This document shows positions 22,613 through 34,300 of a stretch of 64,000 nucleotides of DNA, piece after piece. This DNA comes from a virus: positions 1 to 64,000 of the IMG/VR virus record IMGVR_UViG_3300042502_000300, one strand, 5' to 3'. A program made the translations under genes and the position numbers. The notes beneath the pieces were generated by a model. The model ran no database searches and was not told the origin of the DNA. It saw only the letters and a list, made by a program, of their open reading frames with translations. The first letter of the stretch is position 1. Each line of letters opens with the position of its first letter.

Positions 22613-22890
22613 TATGTATCGATGATTCGATAAAGGCCGATATGATTGAGTTCGTGTCGGCCGCTTATCCTAACTGGATAAAGAAGGGAAACAAGTATAC
22701 CATAAGGAGAATTTTACTTAATGATGACATAGTTCCGGGAATTTTACTTAATGAGGTGGAAAACCCCTTAATATTCATCCATTTGATAAATAAAGTACAA
22801 GAGCCTGCCTTTGGTATGTTTAGATTTGCTAAATTTGCTCATGACCGAGCAACAAATACAGTCGAAGCTTATCAAGAGATTGGAGTCTGA
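22591..22890 (+). CDS. Conserved phage protein, SH3-like (99 aa)
   Basis: PGDTVICIDDS, then a turn-rich segment WIKKGNKYTIRRIL, GILLNEVENP and the end pattern EPAFGMFRFAKF are shared with small phage proteins often described as SH3-like barrels (recognition from memory of the pattern). The 3' end overlaps the VRR-NUC gene by 50 bases. Function unknown. Confidence 0.74.
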   Translation: MRPGDTVICIDDSIKADMIEFVSAAYPNWIKKGNKYTIRRILLNDDIVPGILLNEVENPLIFIHLINKVQEPAFGMFRFAKFAHDRATNTVEAYQEIGV

Positions 22891-23098
22891 TGGCTACTAT
22901 GTCATTAAGTTGTCGGTCACTAACAAGACTGGAATCCCGGACCTCATAGCAATACCAAAGAACTCAGACGTAGAATTCATAGAAGTCAAACGGCCTGGTC
23001 AAAAGCCACGGCCATTACAAGTATATAGGATAAATGAAATTAAAAGGCACGGCGTCTCAGCAAGAGTCTACAATGGTGAGGAATTCCTTGACTATTGA
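22841..23098 (+). CDS. VRR-NUC domain nuclease (85 aa)
   Basis: Start at 22841 (MTEQQIQSKLIKRLESDGYYV). The compact PD-(D/E)XK core reads TGIPDLIAIPKNSDVEFIEVKRPG, with the catalytic Asp of PDL and the E-V-K triad, followed by QVYRINEIKRHG; the diagnostic pieces are GIPDLIAI and EFIEVKRPG. Stand-alone VRR-NUC proteins are typical phage structure-specific nucleases that may resolve branched DNA. Confidence 0.87.
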   Translation: MTEQQIQSKLIKRLESDGYYVIKLSVTNKTGIPDLIAIPKNSDVEFIEVKRPGQKPRPLQVYRINEIKRHGVSARVYNGEEFLDY

Positions 23099-23441
23099 AA
23101 AGAACAGGACAGTAATTAGACAACTAACAGTTGAAGGGAAATCAGTAGAATACATAGCAAAGCATATAGGTGTAGGCACACATGCGTTAAGCAGGAAGTA
23201 CCTAAGCTCACTAACAGCTAACGTAGAGCTACATAGAGTGGAGATAGGACATAAAGACGAGCCTTACTACCTTACTGAAGAAGAAATGTTAAATGAAGTT
23301 AAATATGATTATAATACTTTAAGTGATGAAGAAAAACAAATCTATAACGAACGACAAGAAGCTGGCAGCCTTGGTAGGTATTTTACCAGTGATGATGGAT
23401 TTCATGGAGGACCTTCAAACTATTTATCCTGTGGTCTATAG
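23073..23441 (+). CDS. Helix-turn-helix protein (122 aa)
   Basis: Start at 23073 (MVRNSLTIEKNRTVIRQLTV). Residues 10-45 form a homeodomain-like helix-turn-helix: VIRQLTVEGKSVEYIAKHIGVG and THALSRKYLSS, of the type seen in resolvases and small terminases; the recognition helix is SVEYIAKHIGVGTHALS. The rest is acidic. The gene overlaps neighbours on both sides (26 and 119 bases). Could be a regulator; I cannot tell the target. Confidence 0.68.
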   Translation: MVRNSLTIEKNRTVIRQLTVEGKSVEYIAKHIGVGTHALSRKYLSSLTANVELHRVEIGHKDEPYYLTEEEMLNEVKYDYNTLSDEEKQIYNERQEAGSLGRYFTSDDGFHGGPSNYLSCGL

Positions 23442-23607
23442 CCGTGATATTAAGAAAGCCGGTAATGATTTTATTAAGGCGGTAGAAAAGAATAGCGACA
23501 TGGTCTACAAGCGTATGAAAGGTGAGGAAGATAAAGAGTTAGAACAATTCTACCATGACATCATCAATATGGGCAACTACTTCAGAGAATGGCTAAAGGA
23601 TTTATAA
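23323..23607 (+). CDS. Small helical protein (94 aa)
   Basis: Overlaps the helix-turn-helix gene by 119 bases in another frame, a larger overlap than usual, so one of the two 3'/5' boundaries may be off. Predicted all helical (VGILPVMMDFMEDLQTIY, ELEQFYHDIINMGNYFREWL). No motif. The second Met at 23326 is an equally good start. Confidence 0.62.
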   Translation: MMKKNKSITNDKKLAALVGILPVMMDFMEDLQTIYPVVYSRDIKKAGNDFIKAVEKNSDMVYKRMKGEEDKELEQFYHDIINMGNYFREWLKDL

Positions 23608-23846
23608 GATACACAGTCATTTGGATCAGTCAGAACCTAGCTATTCCGTTCTGGTCGATCGGTCACATTCACTTAATGACTACAGTCTATGCTGATGTGG
23701 TAGAGGTAGTTAGCTCTATCGGCATGAACGCAATTGTAGCAATTGGTTTTTACATAAGTTATAAGGAAGATGGAAGGAGTGTATGCTATAAGTGTTCGGA
23801 TAAAAGCGATGCCGATCAAGGCAGGGACCAAGCTATTAAAGATTGA
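23589..23846 (+). CDS. Membrane protein, two helices (85 aa)
   Basis: Hydrophobic segments WISQNLAIPFWSIGHIHLM and VVSSIGMNAIVAIGFYIS suggest a two-span inner-membrane protein with a charged Cys-containing C-terminal tail. The start overlaps the previous gene by 19 bases. Function unknown. Confidence 0.62.
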   Translation: MAKGFIRYTVIWISQNLAIPFWSIGHIHLMTTVYADVVEVVSSIGMNAIVAIGFYISYKEDGRSVCYKCSDKSDADQGRDQAIKD

Positions 23847-24015
23847 TAAGGTCATAGATAATATACCAATTGCTATAGATAGTCAAGGCAAATTAATGAG
23901 CGAATACTTCATTAAGAAGGTAATTAGAAGAGATCATATAGATAAGTACAGAATTTCATACGAAGTATTATCAAAAAAATATTTGTCAGGATTATGCCAC
24001 AATGTTAAAAATTGA
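23770..24015 (+). CDS. Hypothetical beta-rich protein (81 aa)
   Basis: Begins MEGVYAISVRIKAMPIKAG and reads like a small beta-barrel (TKLLKIDKVIDNIPIAIDS) with a basic helical end. It overlaps the previous gene by 77 bases; a shorter start at 23809 is possible. It ends directly before the promoter at 24016. Function unknown. Confidence 0.64.
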   Translation: MEGVYAISVRIKAMPIKAGTKLLKIDKVIDNIPIAIDSQGKLMSEYFIKKVIRRDHIDKYRISYEVLSKKYLSGLCHNVKN

Positions 24016-24023
24016 TATATTTG
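24016..24023 (+). promoter_or_regulatory. Promoter -7 element for the 24031 gene
   Basis: TATATTTG, a perfect TAnnTTTG match that ends seven bases before the ATG at 24031, so the transcript should have almost no leader. Confidence 0.65.
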
Positions 24024-24030
24024 TTTGTAA

Positions 24031-24192
24031 ATGAGCAGTGTAAACTATGTAAACTTGATGATGACGGAGATCAATGATCTTACCGATTGCATCTACGAGT
24101 CTCTCATAGACGACGATACACAGGAGCTTAAATCAAACATTCAAAATCTAATCCGCGTACTTAAGGATCTCCAAAGGTCGCACGAAGACTAA
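24031..24192 (+). CDS. Small helical acidic protein (53 aa)
   Basis: Begins MSSVNYVNLMMTEINDLTD and is one helical hairpin (NIQNLIRVLKDLQRSHED). It follows a good -7 element and ends four bases before the next start. Possible adaptor or regulator for the 24196 protein; function unknown. Confidence 0.64.
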   Translation: MSSVNYVNLMMTEINDLTDCIYESLIDDDTQELKSNIQNLIRVLKDLQRSHED

Positions 24193-24195
24193 TGT

Positions 24196-25359
24196 ATGGC
24201 ATTATATACCGAAAGGATACACGAGCTTTATGCAAGTGGTGTAACCAACAAGGCTGAGATTGGCCGGATACTGATCAAAGAATTTAATCTTGACACTAGC
24301 GAAAACACCATGCGTGTTATGGTGTCTAGGACATTAAGCAAGAATGTTGATTGTGATGAAGGAGTCAAGGACGCATGCGAAAATTTAGGCATAAGCCCAA
24401 GCTCAGTACCATACATGTGGCTCAAGTCAAAGGAAGCCTCCCTCTTTATTAAGAATCCTAACTACAAGGTATCTGAGATTGACTATGACAAGATCATAGC
24501 TGATTGCATGGATGGATATGTTCCATTAATCAAGAAGTATGTTCACCCGGTAAATTCATTCGATCGTTTGATCTGGACAGATGTCCACGTCGGAATGGAT
24601 GCCAGTCGTAAAGGCTTGGCGTTATATGCTACCGATTGGAATGCTGATGTATTGAACAAGCAGATTGATGAGATGGTTTCGTTTGTTGTAGGTAATAAAA
24701 AGAGCGATTACTTGATCATTGATGAGTTAGGTGACTTCATGGATGGATGGGATGGTGAAACGACGCGTAAGGGCCACAAACTACCTCAGAATATGACCAA
24801 CGAAGAAGCATTTGAAGTTGGATTGAAGGCTAAAGTATTATTAATTGACAAGCTAGCAAGTGTATATAAACACATTACATGTAACAACATGTGCGAGGAT
24901 AACCATTCAGGCGCCTTTGGCTATGTTGTTAATGCAGCATTTAAACATATTGTTGACTGCAAGCATTCAAACGTTACGGTAATAAACCATCAACGATTTT
25001 TAAACCACTACATAATAGGTGATCATGGATTCATCATTTCGCATGGTAAAGATTCCAGGAACCTTAAGTTCGGATTCAAACCACAACTTGACCCAAGAGG
25101 CGCTGAAAAAATATCTCAATACATTAGACACAATGAAGAGCTCAGAAAATGTAAGTTCATTGAATTCAGTAAAGGAGATTCGCACCAGTGCCTGTTCGAC
25201 ATGTGCACTTCAGATGAATTTGACTACTTCAACTACCCGGCATTCTCGCCGAGCTCAGAGTGGGTACAAACAAACTTCAAAAAAGGGCGGTCCGGATTTG
25301 TCTTCCAAAATGTAGACATGCACTCGGACCGCAAGATTATTACCCCTTACTTTTTTTGA
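24196..25359 (+). CDS. Calcineurin-like metallophosphoesterase with N-terminal helix-turn-helix (387 aa)
   Basis: Residues 5-45 resemble a helix-turn-helix (YASGVTNKAEIGRILIKEF, NTMRVMVSRTL). The metallophosphoesterase core follows: D-x-H in TDVHVG near 128, GDFMDGWDG near 178, CEDNHSG near 232 in place of the usual GNH(D/E), HGKDS near 282 and GDSHQ near 327. This is enough metal ligands for an active two-metal enzyme, probably acting on nucleotides or DNA (MRE11/YfcE-like). The protein ends in the early region and overlaps the convergent giant gene by 20 bases. Confidence 0.82.
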   Translation: MALYTERIHELYASGVTNKAEIGRILIKEFNLDTSENTMRVMVSRTLSKNVDCDEGVKDACENLGISPSSVPYMWLKSKEASLFIKNPNYKVSEIDYDKIIADCMDGYVPLIKKYVHPVNSFDRLIWTDVHVGMDASRKGLALYATDWNADVLNKQIDEMVSFVVGNKKSDYLIIDELGDFMDGWDGETTRKGHKLPQNMTNEEAFEVGLKAKVLLIDKLASVYKHITCNNMCEDNHSGAFGYVVNAAFKHIVDCKHSNVTVINHQRFLNHYIIGDHGFIISHGKDSRNLKFGFKPQLDPRGAEKISQYIRHNEELRKCKFIEFSKGDSHQCLFDMCTSDEFDYFNYPAFSPSSEWVQTNFKKGRSGFVFQNVDMHSDRKIITPYFF

Positions 25360-28300
25360 TTATCTGATCAGCCTTCATTCCGTTCTGAATGTCTCTCAAC
25401 ATATCTTTTGTTGGCGATGGATTTATCTCTAGTAATTTGATGTACTCAGACTTTTGATCACCTCTTAGACCCCCATTTCTTTCGACAAATTTAATCTCAT
25501 CAATAGCTGTCTCAGTAGTTTTCTTTGTCTTAATAAGATCTCTTTCGAACTCATTTAAGTCACGACCTAGCTCCTTTTTAACTTCACTATAGCTCTCCTT
25601 TTGAGTTTTAGACATTGACTCAGCGTCTTTGACTATCTTGAATGACTTGTTAGCAATCTGATCAAGCTCTCTAGTACCATAAATAGTAGCCGCAAATTTC
25701 ATCATAAGCGGGGCTGTTAATTTATCTCTAGACTCCTTAGATAAGAACCTTTCATTGTTATAATTATCAGTGTATTCACCACTGTTCCAAGCATTAAACA
25801 ATTCTAACAATTCAACTCCTTTCTCCCACTGAATACTTAATGACCCTTTATTAGCCTCTGTATCAATATAGAAGCTTCTAGCATTCTTTTCTTCAAAGGC
25901 TTTTTTCTTTTCTTCAATCTCGTCATCCGTAAGATTGCCTTTTTGTTTCAGTTTATTAACATAATCCTCTACTTGTTTTTGATCAGCCTTGAATAAACTA
26001 CTTCCCTTCATAGTCTTATTTGCCAACATTAACGTGTAATTATCTAGCAGAGGAACAGGTGAAATAATGTCTGTAAATAACTTAGAATAAGAGCTGAGTT
26101 TTGCATTATTTAATAGCTTATTGTATAGTTCTTCTTGGTCATCGTCATCATAGCCTAATGCTGAAAGAGCTGAAGTTAATATTGCCTTAGCTATGTAGTA
26201 TCTAATTGAATTATATACAGCAATCTCTCCAGCAATTGAAACAAGTGATCTAGATGAAGTTGCAATATCTTTACCTGAGAACAACGAGTTTAAGTCGTTC
26301 CACATCCTGTTCTTTTGGTTGATACCAAACGATGCGAATGGGAAGAATATACTTCTAAGTATTTTTACAGCCGAGCTCTTACTTGTGAATAATTTACCTC
26401 TTAATGCGGCATCTGTTGAATCCATGTTTCTATCTACCATTAACTGAGCATAGTCAGCTGCTTTGTCATTTACTGGCTTAGTAGTATCAACTGACTCAGT
26501 AAATCCAAGCAATCCCTGCTCAACCAATGATTTACGATAGTATGCCATCCATGCTAATTTACGAGCAATAGCATCTGGATATGCAACCATTATATTAAAC
26601 AGTCGCATATTTTCCTTAGCGATAAATTTCAATACATATTGATCAGGTCTATTGTTTAAGTCAGCTTTTTCGATTGACTTATCAACTTCCCCCATTGCCA
26701 CAAGTATTTCGTCTCCTCCAACGTTTGCAATTGATCTACCTGATTTAGATATAAATTCAAATACATCCTTAGAAAAATCAGTAGGTCTGATATATTCTCC
26801 AGCGTTTATAATCGTATTGGTCATACCAGATGAGAACTGATTTACAAACTGACCAATCCCAACAAGTGCACGAGCAGCGCCAAATTGAGCCATATAGTCT
26901 GTTAGTTTATTTAAGACAGCTAGACCATCGTCAGTAACAAAATTACTTCCCTTCTTAGTTCTAACATAGTCAATCATTGCTCCCTTTATAATCTCTAGGT
27001 CTTCATTAGATCCTAAGATTTTTTCATTTTCCTCTGAGTTAAAGAACCCTTCAAATTGTCTGATAGGTCCAGCAGTATATAAGTCAACTAATGCATTTCT
27101 ATACTGCCTAAACATATTGTTATCAAAGTCAAGGTCGATATGCATACCTTGTTGCAAATTTTTCGGTCTTGTTATTGGCATCAATATACCTGCCTTATTC
27201 TTATCAAATGTTTGATTTGCATAGTTAGATATACCAAAGAAATCCATTGTTGAATTATCTTGATTAGACCCAAAGGTTTTTTTAAGGTCAGTCATCTTAT
27301 AAACATAAGGGGTATAGTTTATATCTTGAGTAAGTATTTGATTATACATACCAAGAGCTAAGTCACTTAATGGATCAACTATGTCGGCAAACATATCTAT
27401 AGCAAAGTTAACAGCTTCAATGTTTTCTTTCTTAGCCTTACTTAAAACCATGTCTATACTGACGTCATCTCTAAACACCCCAAGATCAGTCAATACCTTC
27501 TTATATACAACTGCTTTTTTCTGATCAACTGAATTTCCTTTGCTTAGTGTATCAACTGAGTTTCTTAAGATAGTAATATTTCTATCAAATTCCTCTTGCT
27601 GTAATTCCTCACTAGCAACCATTGTTCTCAATAGGTTTGCAAGTGCTCCCCTTTGGAATATATTCTCGGCAGTATTAAATCCTTTTACTTTACCAAACTT
27701 AGACAAATACTCTCTTTGTTTCTTCATGGCTTGAGCTTCGGCTTTGTTTGCTCCGTTCTCAATGTCTTGTATACCTGATGCCTTCTTATAAGCTAATAAC
27801 GCCTCTTTTGTTCTGAACTTTCTTTCAAGTATTAAATTAAGTTGAGATAGTGCCTTGAACTTAATTTGAGCTAGTCCTTTAGATCTAAGTACTCTCAAAG
27901 GTTTTGCTTTACCCTTGAACTTAGTGACATTCTCTTTACCAATGTAAAGACTCATTAATTCACTAAGTCCAGCGATAGATCCATTTGTGAAGTATGTGTC
28001 TAAGGCATCCAATATTCTAATCGACTCTTTGGTCGGAATGATTGTCGGATCAATTGATGCAGCTTTTTTAACAATATCAGGATCTGAATCCTCAACCATC
28101 TGCTCAAACTCAGCAAGCCTCTCTTCAATTTGGTCTAATACCTCAGCATTAAAATCTTCCGGAACCTTCAAGTCTTTTAGTTCAGCCTGCATAACATCAG
28201 CTGCAACATTATCGCTTGGTTTACCGGTAATTCTTTCGTATAGGCTTCTCAAGTTACCTAGCAAAATCTCTGTTTGTCTAGCCTCCTCATCAAAAACATA

Positions 28301-31300
28301 CTGAGCAACCATTTGGAAGTCAGCTTCTTTCTTCCAGTTAATTACACCTTTTACCGCTTGGCTTTTTCTAACTGAGTCATATATAGCTTGTGCTACCTCT
28401 ATGTAGTCGTCGATATCTTCTACCCACTTAGGATTTAGTTGACTAAACCCTTTTGCTGCTATAGCAAATGGATTTGAAGCGCCTTTAAGATTTTTCTTAA
28501 TCTTATTCTTCATTCTAGTAGCACGCTCTACTTTGTCAATATACTCCGCCTTGTCAAATACTTTAGCTACATAGTCGTTGAACCTCTTAACCATCTCAGG
28601 GTTATCTAAGTTCACCCTATTAAGGGTAGAAATAACAGTGCTTGCTTGCTTAAGGTTGATTGATCCTTTCTTAACCATTGCTTTAACGCTATCACTGATT
28701 GACTTTCTAACTTCAGTTTGAGCTTTCTTTTGTTCTCTTTGCGCTCTGACCTCTAGTTTGATCTGACCGATTAATGCTTTAGCTTCATCGTTCACAATCA
28801 CCACCTTAGGCTTTTGGCCCAAAATTTTTGGTGCTTTTTGGAACTTGATCTTTTGCTTAGAGAATAAAGTTTTCTTTGGATCTATAATTACATAGTTCTC
28901 GATATCTTGCTTTAGCGTTTCAAGGTTTGTATCTATGAATTTAATGCCATCATACCCTCTGCTATTTAACTCATTAAATAGTTTCTTGGTATCTGACTCA
29001 CTCATAGATGTTTCAAATCTAGGGTCGATTAACTCAAATAAATTAAGCTCATCAATATTCCATCCTTCACCTGCTTCTAGTCCTAACTCCTTGATCAAAT
29101 CAAAGGCAATTTTTTCGTCAGCTAGTTTTGTTTCATCTATATCAAATTCAACTACCTTACCATTATTATCCTTAGCATATAGTTCAGCTTGTTTCTTGTC
29201 TTTTGAAACGTATAAAGGTTCGTTGCTTTTTAAATCTGATTCATTGACAATATCACCTCCATGATATACTAATTGTTTCTTGCGTTTGGTAAATCCTTTT
29301 GTTCTTGCTTTCTCAGCTAATGCTTCTTGCTTTGCACCTTTCTCAGCTGTGAATCCCATTCCTCTAGCAATATCTGTAGATACATCAGGACGTTGTTCCT
29401 TAAAATATTGAGGATTTGTTTCTTGTAATTCAGCCTTAAACTTAATCTTATTTGGAGATGTTAAATGAGTGTATGTTCTATCTTCTCTTCTAACAAAATT
29501 CTTTGAGTTTACCCTAGTATATTTATCATCGTATGATTTATCCTCAGGAAATTTCTCTTGTACTATTTTCTTTAATCGGTCTTTGTCAAGGTTTTCCTCA
29601 TTAAAAACCATTTGTGATTTAGCAAACTCACTAAAGTTTTCATTCACTGGATATAGACCATCTAATAAAAATGACTCATCAGTATATGGTAATTTACCAT
29701 TAAACAAATGGTGTTTAATCCCTTTGCTATCAATACCTGATATAAATTGATCTATACCTTCAGAAGTAGGTAATGTCATCTCAAATCCAGCAGCTAATAA
29801 ACCACCTTCATCAGAAGCGTACATCTCTTCAGTGAATAAAGTATTATCACCGTATTCATTTAAGAATGCCATTCTATTAAACCCTAGGTCTTTTAATGAC
29901 TGTTTAATATATGGCGTAGATTTATTGGTTCTTATATCAGCCTTTTCAGGCAATAATGTTTTTAATATTTCTCTTCTTACATCAAACGTAGTGTCTTTGA
30001 CAAACTCTTGAGCAAAACCAACCTCATCAAATTTCCCTGGATTTTTAATAAGCTCAATTAACTTTTGATGTGTTTTATTTTTATTCAAAGCATCAACAAC
30101 TGACTGCTTAGACTCAATGAAATTTACAAATGAATCAGATATTGCTTTGTAGTTTGTTTTGTTTTGTTTCTGTAATTCTATTAATCCTCGTCCAAAATAT
30201 TTACCACCATAGTAATTACCAACAGTTGAGCTAGGGTTTTGAACCATAACTAAAACAGCTATCTTTTCATTTGGCCCATATCTATTAACCATCTTAGATA
30301 TAGTTGTTTTTGCTGTCGTCATATCTACAGAAGCAAAGCCAATTTTACCATCGACATTTTCTTTTATAGCTATGTATCCAACACCACCATATATTGGATC
30401 TCCATTTGAGTCATATCCAACTCCTGTGGCATCTGATTGTATCATAAATACTTTTCCGTCGTATTTATCAACTACATCTTTTAAGCTTTTAGTAGGGATA
30501 TTTGTTACAAAGTCAACATCATATTCTGCTTTTCTTTGATACTTAATTTTCATTGGAGCGTTAGGCTTAACGCTTGCAGCTTCACCAACTGAATAAGGCT
30601 CTAACTGAGTTATGTCCTCACCAACGTTCAATCCTCTAGTGACTGCATTAATAAAGTTCACCGCATCCTGAGATGTAGATTCCTTAGTAAATACATTACC
30701 AAGACCAAGTTTCTTAAACAATCTATTGATTAAGGCTTTGAATTTAGTGAGCCCTGTCGTAGTTAACTCTTCTTGGTTTGCGGCCAAGATACCACCCAAC
30801 TGAGCAACAAACTCATCGGACCTTGTCTCTAGTGTTTCTTGATCTGTCTCTCCTTCATATCGTTCAATGAATGCATCTAACTCAGCAAGCCTAGCCTCGT
30901 CTTTTATGATACCTCTAAGGCCATTAGCCATGTCGATAATATATTTACCCTTAACACCATTTACCATTAATGCATGGTGAACAGCTTCGTGTAATAATGT
31001 TACCGTATTGGCTTGTGACATATCTAAATGAATCTCTCCATCAAAATAAGATCCAGCACTTGACTCGCTTTCAATTGATTGCTTGTTCTCTCCTGTCTTA
31101 TTAGCTATCGCATCGCTATACTGATCCGTATTTTCGTGGAGGTATATCTTAACACCAGGTAATGCCTTAAGTATATTTGTAGCCGTTCTAACGATTGGAT
31201 TTCTTTTATACTTAACAGACATCGTTCTGACGTTCTTTTCAGTAATTTCGTTCTCAGAAGCAATAGCTGCTTTTGGTTGAGTAGTAGTTTCTAATAAAGG

Positions 31301-34300
31301 ACTTATTAGTTTATCATACTTATTGTATATCTCATTATACTTAGCTAAAACTTTAGCAGGCATAAGAGTTTTATCTATCTCGCCATTTACTTTGTAGCTT
31401 TCTATTTTAGGTATAGCCTTAAGAAGTTCAGCCTGTTCCTCAGCTCTGTATACAGCTACTTGATCAACCTCAGCAGTTGTTCCCATTTCGGGAGCAGTTA
31501 CCGTCTCTGCTTGAACTACAGGAGCTTGCTGTGCCATAACATCATTGATGGTCTGTGCATTAATTGCACCGCCCACAACGGTAGGTAGGATTACATCTAG
31601 GTTTCTCTGAGCTTCCTGTTGAGCTGCTTGCACTTGTTCAGGTGTAGCGTTCTCCTCAATCTTAACAGATGCTGATATGTATCCAGGACGAGGAGTTGTT
31701 ACTCCTTGCTCGAAGATATTTTTACCATCACCACCTTTACGAGAGAACGCAACGGCATATTGATTGCCGTCTTTGCCTTCTACTACGGCTATGCCTTGGT
31801 TTTGATTAGGTAATTGAGACCTTACGTCACCAACATTATCTTGTTCAGATATTGATTCATAACCTCTAATGATACCACCTATCTCAGCCTTAGGAGCTAC
31901 TTCAGTTACTTCTTTAACTTGGATAGGTTTGGTCTCAAGTAATACTCCCTCTTGCTGTATCTGAGTAGCCAAGTCCATTGGTACAAGATTTCCTGTCTCT
32001 AAATCTGTAGTAGACTCATTAGTTACCTCATACTTCTTACCATCAAGATCAAATACTTTTACTTCTTTCCCTTGGACTTTTTCTTCTTGTTTAGATTCCT
32101 TTAAAGTTTGAAGTTCTTCCAATATGGATTGCCTTGCCTCAGGAATTAAATTACCTTGTCCTACTTCTTGTTTTGAAGCATTATCAGATGCTATCATTCC
32201 TTCTAGCTCTGATATTCTTTTTACTTTTTCTTCTTGGGTGATTGGACCTTCTTCGGTAATGATTTCCCCTTGGACGCCTTGTCCCATTCCTTCACGTTGA
32301 CCCCCTGCTTCTCCAGTTGTTTCTGGTTCGCGTGGAAGAACTTCCTCTGTGCTTCGCTCTTGTACGGCATTTTTACTGATTGTTTTTAATTCTTCATTAA
32401 TCGCATTGATGCGCTCAGTCTGAGCAGCAACAAGCGACGGGTCTTTCCCGGCTATTTCTTTTTGTAAGTTATCACGTTCATTTAATAATTGGAACGCTTG
32501 GTATTTACTCTCGTCTTTTATTTCTTTTGGAATCTTATTTACTGTAGCCTCAAGTTCATCAAGATTGCTTAATACTTGCTTAGCATCTTTTACAGTCATA
32601 TTTCCTAATAATACCTGATCCTTTATGTTTAATTTATAGATCTCCTTTGTAGTTGGATTTGTAATTAGGTCCTCAATATTATTTAGCTGATACTTTGTAA
32701 TTTCTGTCTTTGATGTCTGAGCTGTCTGAGTTATTGAGTTCATTCCAGCACCTCCTAAATAACCTAATTTAAAGCTAGTGCCTAAACGATCAAATACTTC
32801 TCCCCACGTTTTAGGATTCTCAAAATATTTCTTGCCATTCAATTCATTAAAGACATCCTTTAATACCATGTCAGAAGATTCTTGTCCTAATTCTGTAGAT
32901 CCCTCAATAAATCCAGCGGCATTTACTTGAATAAATCCATTTGCTAATGCAGCTTTATAGTTGTTCTTTACAGCTAGCTCAAACATTTCAGCTGTAGCGT
33001 TTTCAGGCAATTCTTTTACAACCTGTTTTAATATCCAGTTTGTTAATCCCTTTCCTCCCGGTGACTTAGAAAACATCTTGGATAATCCATATTTTTCAAG
33101 TAATCCAACAGTGGCACCAAACGTTGCCGACATTAATATTTTTTGAATTTCTGGAATATCTCTAAACTCAGGCGCATTCATTTGGTCCTTCATGTTCACA
33201 TATGATGCGGCATATAAACCTAAAGTAGCACCTCCAGGTGATCCTGTCATTAAACCAGCAATGGCAGATCCTCCAGATTCAGCAAGACCAAAAACTAAAG
33301 TCTCAAGTGTTGATCTACCTTCACTGCTTGTATATACATCACTTACTGACCCTGGAGCTAATTGAGTTAAAAATCCTTGTAGGTCGCCTTCATTGAGAGA
33401 AGTATCCTGCTCTAGTAAAAACCTCCAAGAGTTCTCAGCTCCTTTTAAAAATGCATATGTTGTACCTGTTAATAGGTTACCTCTTTTTGATTCAACTAGG
33501 TAATTAGATGCAGCAACTTGATCGATATCAATCTTATCACTACTAGCCTGTAAGTATTCATTATTAACATTAATAGCTTCTTGCCTTATTGCTTCTTTCT
33601 CTTCTTTTAGTTTTGGCAAGTAGATATTATTATAATCTTCTTGTGATATCTTGCCTGCTTCGTAAGCTTCTTTTGCTTTAGTAGACCAATCTTCATAGTC
33701 TTCTTTTTTGGCTTTAACGTCTTCAAATTTTAGTTGAACTTCAGCTAGAGTTGTCTTAACATTTTCTAGTTCAGCTTTAGTAAAAATGGCTGATTCCATA
33801 TTTTCATCAGTCATAGCCTTAGCAGATCTTTTGTCTTTTTCTTTGCTTAATACTAGTTCTGCATCAACCAATTTTTCAGATAATGCTATTCTATCATATG
33901 GTGTAGCATTGCGAATCTGCTCTGTTAGATCTTTTACTTTTTGATAAGCATATGAATAATCCTTAGAATTCATTTGAATATTTAACCATCCATAAAGTCT
34001 ATTTGATTCTTCTTTGTTTCGATCAGAAGTCCAGTTGTCTAAGCTTATTTTCTTAGTCTCTCCGGTGATTTTATTTTTAACTAATACCTCATCGTAACCT
34101 GCACCGGATTCCTCTACCTCTATATAGTCATATCCATTAGTGACTTCTCTTAATTTAGATACAACATCCTCTTCATCCATTCCAACAAAACCAGAATTTA
34201 TGAAAGTTAGTTTCTTGTCTATCTGCTCTTGTCTTATAAATTCAGGATCATTTTCGTCATAAACCTTAAATGTCTTTTCAAATAATTCCTGAGATTTATC

